NCBI GenBank assembly: GCA_025455225.1
Contig: JALOMY010000207.1
Coordinates: forward strand, 1 to 5,506
Direction of reading: 5' to 3'
Source of the DNA: Cyclobacteriaceae bacterium
GTDB taxonomy: Bacteria; Bacteroidota; Bacteroidia; Cytophagales; Cyclobacteriaceae
Length of the DNA stretch: 5,506 nucleotides
The notes beneath the pieces are model-generated. The model saw only the letters and a program-made list of their open reading frames with translations, did not search any database and was not told the DNA's origin. Position 1 is the stretch's first letter, and each line of letters starts with the position of its first letter. Shown in pieces: positions 1-5,506 of this stretch. The translations under genes and the position numbers were made by a program.

Positions 1-146
1 GTTTCATTCTGGCTGCCATTGTCCGTTATCGCCAGGCGATGTCGCGTGAAGTCTACCGTTTCGACAAGGCACCGCAATGTTTGCTTTGTATACGCCGATC
101 GTTTATTGTCTTCTGTGTCATAGCATGCCATGCAGATTAATGCCAT
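1..146 (-). CDS. Family 2 glycosyltransferase, N-terminal fragment (cut by window edge)
   Basis: An open frame starts with ATG at 146-144 and stays open for 48 codons to the left edge. The peptide begins MALICMACYDTEDN and continues with a YTKQTLRCLVETVDF stretch and then HRLAITDNGSQNE. This is the usual start of a GT-A fold family 2 glycosyltransferase: a first hydrophobic strand, a helix with TL-x-x-L-x-x-TVDF, and a second strand ending in a D-N-x-S motif (Asp42-Asn43) that normally contacts the nucleotide sugar. Such enzymes act in the cytoplasm and move a sugar from an activated donor to a glycan or lipid acceptor; donor and acceptor cannot be told from 48 residues. ATG 146 is the only ATG after the in-frame stop at 182-180, and no Shine-Dalgarno precedes it. 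It lies 40 bases after the propeller gene on the same strand, so the two probably share a transcript. The rest lies outside the window. Confidence 0.72.
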   Translation of the reverse strand, partial: MALICMACYDTEDNKRSAYTKQTLRCLVETVDFTRHRLAITDNGSQNE

Positions 147-186
147 TGCTGTACTTTTTGGGTGAAATATTGTCTCGTTTTATCGT

Positions 187-867
187 TTATGGTGTGACGT
201 AGTTCCAGATATCACCTTGTCTCACACTTACAGTCGGACTCACAAACAATAAAGTCATTGCATCAGTATCATAAATATAAAATCTGCCAGTTTCAATTTG
301 GGTTGAAGTTGAAAGAATTATACGATTAGGCCCTAGTGCTTTTGCGGGCTCTCCCCAATGTACAGACTCGTTCTTAAAAATGACTTTCTTCTGAAGCCAT
401 TTTGCATAGATTGCGTTTTTATCTAATGAAGCAACACTGCTTGCGCCATACAGGATTCCATAAATTCGATTGTTTGATGTTACAAATGATCCTGAGGTTA
501 TGTACTGGTCGTTCAGATTTTGGCTATAGAAAAGGGTTTGGGGGTTTGAAAACGATGTCAGACTTGTGCCAATACTGTAGCCGATTTGATTTGTATTCTG
601 GTGTAGCAGCATCGCATAGTAGGGTTGGCCGCCGAAATCCAGTTTTTTAACATCTTGGGCAATAATTGGATAGTCCAGTACCCAGCCCTGATAAGTAAAA
701 TCCCGCTGATTGCTGCTGGTTGCATGGTGAACACGCAACGGCGTTGAGTTAAAGTCAGTAAAGTATAAATGAAAGGTGTCATTTTCATAGATTACTGCAT
801 TCGAGCCATTAACATCGGCATTGGGCCAGTCTGGGTATCCCGTTACGGTTATTAAGGCGCTGGTCAT
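187..867 (-). CDS. GH43/GH32-like five-bladed beta-propeller protein, 5'-truncated
   Basis: The 226-residue product resembles the later blades of five-bladed propeller proteins of the GH43/GH32 type. Blade-like units are visible: NAVIYENDTFHLYFTDF (23-39) followed by HHATSSNQRDFTYQGWVLD (47-65); YYAMLLHQNTNQIGYS (83-98); then IYGILYGASSVASLDKNAIY (135-154) and AKWLQKKVIF (155-164); and RFYIYDTD (195-202). No signal peptide is present. The ATG at 867 is probably not the original start: the same frame upstream, back to about 912, reads LSVSTDGFTWNPDKG, a typical S-x-D-G-x-x-W blade ending, and a stop lies at 945-943. The first blade or blades are therefore missing. The ATG overlaps the GH3 stop as ATGA, so it could be translated by coupling, but a propeller lacking blades is unlikely to fold normally. 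A glycosyltransferase gene follows after 40 bases, which hints at a glycan-synthesis locus. The catalytic carboxylates cannot be assigned, so enzymatic activity is unproven; the protein may only bind sugars. It is best seen as a gene remnant or half of an assembly chimera. Confidence 0.6.
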   Translation of the reverse strand: MTSALITVTGYPDWPNADVNGSNAVIYENDTFHLYFTDFNSTPLRVHHATSSNQRDFTYQGWVLDYPIIAQDVKKLDFGGQPYYAMLLHQNTNQIGYSIGTSLTSFSNPQTLFYSQNLNDQYITSGSFVTSNNRIYGILYGASSVASLDKNAIYAKWLQKKVIFKNESVHWGEPAKALGPNRIILSTSTQIETGRFYIYDTDAMTLLFVSPTVSVRQGDIWNYVTP

Positions 868-3029
868 TCCTTTATCTGGATTCCAGGTAAACCCATCGGT
901 TGAAACTGAGAGAGCAGTTTTGTTTTTGCGAAGGCTTTGAGTTCAACCAGGGGCTTATCCATCTTGTTCGTTGGCGCACTTAGGTAAAGCTGTACTACCT
1001 CCTTCCCGGCTGTTGATCCGGAGTTGGTCACTGTAACCGTGGCCGTAAGTTTATCTTTCATGGTGGTACTGCTTAATGTAAGGTTGCTATAGGTGAAGCC
1101 CGTATATGACAGGCCATATCCAAACTCATATGCCGGCTTCACACCAAACGTAGTGTAATAGCGATAGCCTACATAGACACCTTCTTCATAAATCACTTCT
1201 GATTCATAGGCTTGCTGGCCGAACGTACCTTGTACAGGTCTGTCCTTGAACTCCTTTCCAGGGAAATTTTTTGCAGTAGGATCATCCGTATATGAGGCGG
1301 GGAAAGTAGTAGCGAGTTTACCTGATGGATTAACTTTACCGCTGATTACATCGGCAATAGCGTTTCCTCCTTCAAGGCCAGGTTGCCAGGCCAGCAAAAT
1401 TGCATCCACTTGGTCGCGCCATTGCGTTACATCAATCGGACCGGCAATGTTCAATACAACAATTACTTTTTTATTCTTTGCATGGAAAGCATCTGCAACG
1501 GATTTGATCATGGACTTCTCATATTCGGTCAGGTAATAATTTCCTTCCAACTTGCGGTCACTTCCTTCTCCGGCATTCCGGCCAATACTAATGATGGCGT
1601 GTTCAACGGTTCCAGCCAACCGGTTGATCAGATCGGAACTAAGTTTATATTCTTCAATAGGCGCAGGCGGGCTCATCAGTTCTTCAATCATGCTGCGTTT
1701 AGGTCGCTTGGCGCGTTCCGATTCCAGGTAATTTGTATAGGCCAGCTGAATTTCCGGCAGGTTAATAAATCCGGCACGGAATAATCCATCCGAAAGCGAT
1801 ACGGTGTACATCTTGTTTACATCACCGCTTCCAGTTCCTCCGGCAATCAGATCATAACCGTTGTTCCCGATTAGCGCCAGGGTTATTCCGGGTTTAATGG
1901 GAAGGGCGTTGTTGTTTTTCAACAATATCATACTTTCTACTGCCGCTTCACGTGAAAGTTGTGCGTGAGCTTTAAGATCAGGATTATCGGTATACGGATA
2001 ACCCTTAAACGCAGGTGACAGCAGGATGATGTTCAGGATATCCGCCACATTCTGATTAATTACCTGTTCATCGAGCTGACCTTCCTTAACTGCCTTTAAG
2101 ATGGCCTGTTTCTGGGGAGGAATACCCGGCATCAGCAAATTATTACCGGCCTTCATCATGCCTACTGCATCCCGGCCACCAAACCAATCTGTCATAACAA
2201 AACCTTTATAACCCCATTCTTTCCGTAAAATGGTATTTAGCAAATCGAAACTTTCGGCCGTATAACTTCCATTAACCAGGTTGTATGAACTCATCAAGGT
2301 CCATGGATTGGATTCACGAACCATGATCTCCCAGCCTTTTAAATAGATCTCACGGAATGCTCGCTCACTGGCGATGGTGTTCACATTGTTACGGTTAGTT
2401 TCCTGGTTGTTCGCAAAGAAGTGCTTGGCCGAAACACCAACACCGCTTTTTTGAATCCCGCTAACCATGGCAGCAGCGATATGACCAGTAACCACCGGAT
2501 CTTCTGAATAATATTCAAAGTTACGTCCGCCTAACGGGTTACGATGAATGTTTAGGCCTGGAGCTAACAGGATATCAATGCCGTAGTCTTTGGCTTCAGA
2601 ACCAAAAGTTTCACCTACCCGCTTCACCAGGGTTGTGTCCCAACTGGAGGCCAGCATGGTGCCGATAGGCCAAGCAGTTGCATAATAAACTCGTGATTTG
2701 CCGGAGTTGAAAGCGTGAATGCCTGCAGGTCCATCACAAACCACCAATGACGAAATTCCCAACCGGGGTATACCAACGATGGTACCGGCAGCACCTATTA
2801 CCCGTTTCTGTGCTTCAGATGGTTCGGCAGGTCCACCAAACATGGGCATACCGGGCACATACATGCCCCCGCCCACCACAAGGTTTACTTTTTCCTCGAG
2901 GGTCATCGCGGCAATGACTTCCGGTATAGTATTCTTGCCCAGCTGAGGTAAAGCCTGGGCTTGTACACGTAGTCCCGACAGTATAATCTGGCCAGTCAGT
3001 ACAAGAGCGAAAATTCGTGTTGACATCAT
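864..3029 (-). CDS. Secreted GH3 beta-glucosidase-type glycoside hydrolase, C-terminally truncated
   Basis: This is a retaining exo-glycosidase of family GH3, probably a beta-glucosidase or beta-xylosidase that releases sugars from oligosaccharides in the periplasm or outside the cell. A signal peptide covers residues 1-24 or so (hydrophobic IFALVLTGQIILSGL, then a VQA cleavage site). The N-terminal barrel shows CDGPAGIH (98-105), LAPGLNIHRNPLGGRNFEYY (155-174), KHFFANNQETNR (202-213) and the nucleophile Asp281 in GFVMTDW. The second domain holds the probable acid/base Glu488 in GRNAGEGSDR. A fibronectin-III-like domain starts around residue 645 and reaches GKEVVQLYLSAP and KPLVELKAFAKTKLL. 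After Leu706 (codon 914-912) the sequence switches to SQFQPMGLPGIQIKE and stops; relatives continue for about 40 more residues that finish the beta-sandwich. The catalytic domains are complete, but stability is doubtful. Two adjacent ATGs (3029 and 3026) are possible starts, neither with a Shine-Dalgarno. Substrate specificity is inferred from family only. Confidence 0.9.
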   Translation of the reverse strand: MMSTRIFALVLTGQIILSGLRVQAQALPQLGKNTIPEVIAAMTLEEKVNLVVGGGMYVPGMPMFGGPAEPSEAQKRVIGAAGTIVGIPRLGISSLVVCDGPAGIHAFNSGKSRVYYATAWPIGTMLASSWDTTLVKRVGETFGSEAKDYGIDILLAPGLNIHRNPLGGRNFEYYSEDPVVTGHIAAAMVSGIQKSGVGVSAKHFFANNQETNRNNVNTIASERAFREIYLKGWEIMVRESNPWTLMSSYNLVNGSYTAESFDLLNTILRKEWGYKGFVMTDWFGGRDAVGMMKAGNNLLMPGIPPQKQAILKAVKEGQLDEQVINQNVADILNIILLSPAFKGYPYTDNPDLKAHAQLSREAAVESMILLKNNNALPIKPGITLALIGNNGYDLIAGGTGSGDVNKMYTVSLSDGLFRAGFINLPEIQLAYTNYLESERAKRPKRSMIEELMSPPAPIEEYKLSSDLINRLAGTVEHAIISIGRNAGEGSDRKLEGNYYLTEYEKSMIKSVADAFHAKNKKVIVVLNIAGPIDVTQWRDQVDAILLAWQPGLEGGNAIADVISGKVNPSGKLATTFPASYTDDPTAKNFPGKEFKDRPVQGTFGQQAYESEVIYEEGVYVGYRYYTTFGVKPAYEFGYGLSYTGFTYSNLTLSSTTMKDKLTATVTVTNSGSTAGKEVVQLYLSAPTNKMDKPLVELKAFAKTKLLSQFQPMGLPGIQIKE

Positions 3030-3156
3030 ATGGTTTAAATTAATCTTGTTTAATGTGTATAATTAACACAATGATAGGATTAAACCGGGAAATGAGACAC
3101 TGATAAAAGTCAGCTGACAGAAAAAAAGAATTGTCCCATGTATCTAACAATCATTT
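3030..3156 (-). promoter_or_regulatory. AT-rich leader and presumed promoter region of the GH3 gene
   Basis: This is the part of the 250-base spacer nearest the GH3 start. It has no gene on either strand. The minus strand holds TATCATTG (3078-3071), one base off the Bacteroidetes -7 consensus TAnnTTTG, but I see no convincing -33 element, so the promoter is inferred mainly from position. Two symmetric sites could bind a regulator: TGTGT (3054-3058) with ACACA (3066-3070) separated by seven bases, and the perfect ten-base palindrome GTCAGCTGAC (3109-3118). No Shine-Dalgarno precedes the ATG, as is usual in Bacteroidetes. Confidence 0.3.
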
Positions 3157-3203
3157 AAAAAGCCCGATTTAGATGGGATAGCGAATTACTTTAATTGATC
3201 GGG
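3157..3203 (-). terminator. Possible Rho-independent terminator downstream of the PAP2 gene
   Basis: On the minus strand CCCGAT (3203-3198) pairs perfectly with ATCGGG (3168-3163), and C plus a run of five T (3161-3157) follows directly. The stem is only six pairs and the loop is long, about 29 bases, though the loop contains its own short hairpin arms AATTA/TAATT. The position, about 80 bases after the PAP2 stop and before the GH3 leader, fits a terminator. Weak but plausible. Confidence 0.33.
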
Positions 3204-3279
3204 GTGATTTAGGGTTTGATAACTCAAATAAACTTCTTTCAATCTCAACCCTGATGGCGATGCGGAGATTTATTCTTAA

Positions 3280-4089
3280 TTATCCTAATTTATAGGTTAC
3301 ATAAATCTGATTGGGAAACACTGAAAAACTAAGCTTGTCTTTTGTTGATTTATGCAACACCGGAATCAGATATCCGATGACACTTCCCACCACTGCACCA
3401 GCAAGCACATCAGTTGGAAAATGAACGCCTGCTTCAAAACGGGCGATGGCCGTTGCTGTTGCCAACGACAATGAACCAACCCAGATGACTTTGCTCAAGG
3501 TGGTTTTACCATAAATGTCTGTAAAGGTTTTTGAAAGAAACACCGCGCTGGCAAATGCTGTTGAGCTATGTCCGGAAAAAAATGAGGTCTTTGCTTCGGG
3601 TGCTTCCTCTCCTTGAAAATCAAACCTTTCTTCTACAGTAAACGATGAGTTGTACAAATAAGGTCGGATACGCTTTGTTAAGGATTTGGTGATACCCGTT
3701 ATTCCGGTATTGAGCATCAGTACTTCGGCATACATAAGACCTAATGCAACACCGTTGTTCCACGTCTTATTTTTAACAATGGGAATCATGTAAAGTAAAG
3801 GGGCAAACCGAAGCGTTTGTTCCGTTATGTCACTAAACTGTTGTGCTGACGTACTCCAATTATACGTAGCGCCCCTGTCGAAGGCATTGATGGTTTGCCG
3901 GTTCAGATCCTGAATTTCTTCAACATTTAAATTGAAATCCTTTTTACCGAGTAACTGACCGGTTATAAGAGTTGCTGCGCTTATGGGTGCAATAAGCCAA
4001 TCTTTCTTAGTGATTTTATAGGGAAAACTGGATTGAGCCTTTGAAATGTTCAGGGATATAAAAAGAATTGAAAGGAGTATTAATCTCAT
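3280..4089 (-). CDS. Exported PAP2-superfamily (type 2 phosphatidic acid phosphatase-like) protein
   Basis: This 269-residue protein carries all three phosphatase motifs of the PAP2 superfamily: K-x6-RP at Lys135-Arg142-Pro143 (KSLTKRIRP), SFFSGH at 169-174 with the conserved His174, and R-x5-H-x3-D at Arg217, His223 and Asp227 (ARFEAGVHFPTD). Two positions differ from the textbook motifs: Phe171 replaces Pro in PSGH and Ala216 replaces the Ser of SRx5Hx3D; the catalytic His and Arg residues are kept. A signal peptide is likely at the N-terminus (LILLSILFISLNISKA, cut near residue 18), followed by several hydrophobic helices, so the active site should face the periplasm. Family members remove phosphate from lipid phosphates, undecaprenyl diphosphate or other phosphoesters; the substrate here is unknown. 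The gene lies 69 bases after the DUF1593 gene on the same strand and could share its transcript. The ATG at 4089 directly precedes the signal peptide and has no Shine-Dalgarno. The C-terminal tail (FSVFPNQIYVTYKLG) looks like a beta-strand of unknown role. Confidence 0.88.
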   Translation of the reverse strand: MRLILLSILFISLNISKAQSSFPYKITKKDWLIAPISAATLITGQLLGKKDFNLNVEEIQDLNRQTINAFDRGATYNWSTSAQQFSDITEQTLRFAPLLYMIPIVKNKTWNNGVALGLMYAEVLMLNTGITGITKSLTKRIRPYLYNSSFTVEERFDFQGEEAPEAKTSFFSGHSSTAFASAVFLSKTFTDIYGKTTLSKVIWVGSLSLATATAIARFEAGVHFPTDVLAGAVVGSVIGYLIPVLHKSTKDKLSFSVFPNQIYVTYKLG

Positions 4090-4158
4090 TTATATACAAA
4101 GGAATGATAAAGATATAATTGTATCCGATTCAGGTTATCTCTTTTACTACCGGTCAGC

Positions 4159-5506
4159 TTATTTTTCTGTAATTGTAACTATAACGCGCTGGTATCGCGT
4201 AAGTGGAAGTTCACCATTATCGGTGGCTTCCAGGATGATGTGGATGGTTTGTCCGGGTTGGGCATCATCCGGAACAATCCATGTTATTTTGCGTGTTGCA
4301 GGGTTGATCAGATTGATTTCACCCGGATAAGTACCGGTTTTAAACTGCCACCATTTTAGTGTAACCTGATCACCATCAGGATCTGATGCAGTTCCCGTCA
4401 GTGAAACCTTTTGCCCCGGACGTGCGGTAATGTTAAGAGATCCTTTAATGCGCACCTCGGGTTCATGGTTGGCTTCTTTGTATTGATTGGTCACCGACCA
4501 TTTGAGCCGTGCCGCAAAATCACGCTGGGCAGCCGGAAAGAAATTTGGAAATCCCTTATCCAGTTGTGACGGGTCAGGGAAGCTCATGCCCTCTCCTGGT
4601 ACAACTTGCTTTCCACCCCATCCACCGTATGAACCGAGTTCATACGCACGTAATCCGTTGTTCAGCATATTCATGAACGTAGGATTATCACCTTCACCCA
4701 GCCAGGAACCTCTTTCTTGGACAGGCATCCACACAATGTATCCCATTTTCTTAAGTTCTTCATCGGTATGGCCGGCTATTCCGAAGTAGTCGAAGATATC
4801 TCCCTTCACCATTTGCTTACCGTCACCCCACACACGATAATAAGCACCGAACGGTCCGCGATTTGAAACATATTCTTTCATCCACGCGGAAGTCAGGTAA
4901 GGGGCATTCTCAGGTGTTGCCCTCAACTGGGCACCATAACTGTAATTGGGGCCTCCGCCCATCTGACGGTAATCAATTTTCGGCCAATTTATTTTAATAT
5001 AGTTTTTCCAGGTGTCATCCTGGTCACCGGAAGGAAGTAGAATAACTTTGTTGTAAATCTTCGATTGAATGGCAGGCCATTCTTTTGTTTTTTCATACTG
5101 ATCCTGGATGGACTTCAAAGCGCGAGCAATGGTACTTTGCCCGCCCCAGGCCGTGATGTAAAGTGGCTCCGGGTTTTCATCCAGCAACAGGGACTTTATA
5201 AAGTCCGATCCCTCCGTATCTTTCGAGTAATCCCCATCAAATTCGATGTTACCGAAGCGAATCTTAGATTTTAGTTCATCAGGTGTTGGGTAATCCGGAT
5301 GATGTACTTTAAGGTTTGGATAAGCTTGTTCATAAATCCCCACGATATCGTGAATGAAGCGTTCATCTTCTGCCCAACGGTACGATTCACATGGGCAAAG
5401 GTTTAAACCGAAACGGGTGTACTCACGGCCGGGTACGGATAGTTTGGTTCCTTTGCCATCCCCTTTCCAGTGAAACTGGCTGCTGGCATAGATTAAACCT
5501 TCAATT
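4159..5506 (-). CDS. DUF1593 / Sde0182-like cellulose-binding protein with nucleoside hydrolase-like domain, 5' end outside window
   Basis: The frame is open from the TAA at 4161-4159 to the right edge, giving 448 codons without the true start. The GTG at 5343 is internal: the 54 codons before it encode family sequence, such as IEGLIYASSQFHWKGDG, PGREYTRFGLNLCPCESYRW and AEDERFIHDI. The large first part is the DUF1593 domain related to nucleoside hydrolases (PF07632), with EFDGDYSKDTEGSDFIKSL, AWGGQSTIARALKSI (in-window residues 119-133), LPSGDQDD (157-164) and RGSWLGEGDNPTF (265-277). The last 95 or so residues (from about 350) form an Ig/PKD-like beta-sandwich with SDPDGDQVTLKWWQF and EATDNGELP, matching the Sde0182 C-terminal domain. 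The family is named after a cellulose-binding protein of Saccharophagus degradans and is usually exported; the signal peptide would lie beyond the edge. No enzymatic reaction is established for it to my knowledge. Its nearness to a GH3 enzyme fits a role in plant-glucan use, which is inference. Confidence 0.88.
   Translation of the reverse strand, partial: IEGLIYASSQFHWKGDGKGTKLSVPGREYTRFGLNLCPCESYRWAEDERFIHDIVGIYEQAYPNLKVHHPDYPTPDELKSKIRFGNIEFDGDYSKDTEGSDFIKSLLLDENPEPLYITAWGGQSTIARALKSIQDQYEKTKEWPAIQSKIYNKVILLPSGDQDDTWKNYIKINWPKIDYRQMGGGPNYSYGAQLRATPENAPYLTSAWMKEYVSNRGPFGAYYRVWGDGKQMVKGDIFDYFGIAGHTDEELKKMGYIVWMPVQERGSWLGEGDNPTFMNMLNNGLRAYELGSYGGWGGKQVVPGEGMSFPDPSQLDKGFPNFFPAAQRDFAARLKWSVTNQYKEANHEPEVRIKGSLNITARPGQKVSLTGTASDPDGDQVTLKWWQFKTGTYPGEINLINPATRKITWIVPDDAQPGQTIHIILEATDNGELPLTRYQRVIVTITEK

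Noticed and set aside
3..140. Plus-strand open stretch beginning FILAAIVRYRQAM
   Set aside because: It is antisense to the glycosyltransferase start, which shows a recognisable TVDF and DNGS pattern; the plus-strand translation matches nothing.
402..788. Open frames at 402-650 (+) and 558-788 (-)
   Set aside because: Both overlap the propeller frame, which has clear blade-like sequence; these translations show no recognisable domain.
850..960. A mobile element or phage attachment site at the GH3/propeller junction
   Set aside because: I see no transposase, terminal inverted repeats, target duplication or tRNA end around the junction.
1246..1784. Two open frames on the plus strand (1246-1536 and 1383-1784)
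   Set aside because: They lie antisense inside the well-supported GH3 gene, resemble no family I know and are low-complexity shadow translations.
4090..4158. Possible promoter for the PAP2 gene (TATCTTTA, about 15-25 bases before the ATG)
   Set aside because: It is close to TAnnTTTG but lacks a matching upstream element and sits very near the start codon; the PAP2 gene may be co-transcribed from the DUF1593 gene.
4487..5274. Plus-strand open frames at 4487-4789 and 5065-5274
   Set aside because: They are antisense to the DUF1593 gene, whose sequence is conserved in its own frame.

Overview
All recognisable genes in this window lie on the minus strand, so transcription runs from high to low coordinates. 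The window suggests a Bacteroidetes-type polysaccharide degrader. The gene families (a secreted GH3 enzyme, an Sde0182/DUF1593 protein, a periplasmic PAP2 protein with an SFFSGH motif) are common in that phylum. The start codons that can be judged natural have no clear Shine-Dalgarno sequence and sit in AT-rich leaders. The phylum call is inference from families and style; there is no marker gene here.

Layout in the direction of transcription. (1) 5506-4159: most of a DUF1593 / Sde0182-like protein, cut by the window edge. Its frame stays open to the edge, so the GTG at 5343 is not its start. (2) 4089-3280: a complete, exported PAP2-superfamily phosphatase. (3) 3279-3030: a 250-base AT-rich spacer with a possible terminator for the PAP2 gene, several short inverted repeats and presumably the promoter of the next gene. 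(4) 3029-864: a secreted GH3 beta-glucosidase-type enzyme with both catalytic residues, but with its C-terminal fibronectin-like domain cut off and replaced by 15 unrelated residues. (5) 867-187: a GH43/GH32-like beta-propeller protein lacking its N-terminus. (6) 146-1: the first 48 codons of a family 2 glycosyltransferase, running off the left edge.

The most notable feature is a junction at about 903-918. GH3 homology stops there and, within a few bases and in a different frame, propeller homology starts. Both partners are incomplete exactly at this point. The right part (roughly 915-5506) reads as a polysaccharide-catabolic neighbourhood; the left part (1 to roughly 910) reads as a fragment of a glycan-synthesis neighbourhood. 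This is either a real deletion/recombination scar or a chimeric assembly join, and the sequence alone cannot decide.

Apart from that junction I see no new system. There are no tRNA or rRNA genes, CRISPR arrays, insertion sequences or attachment sites that I can support.
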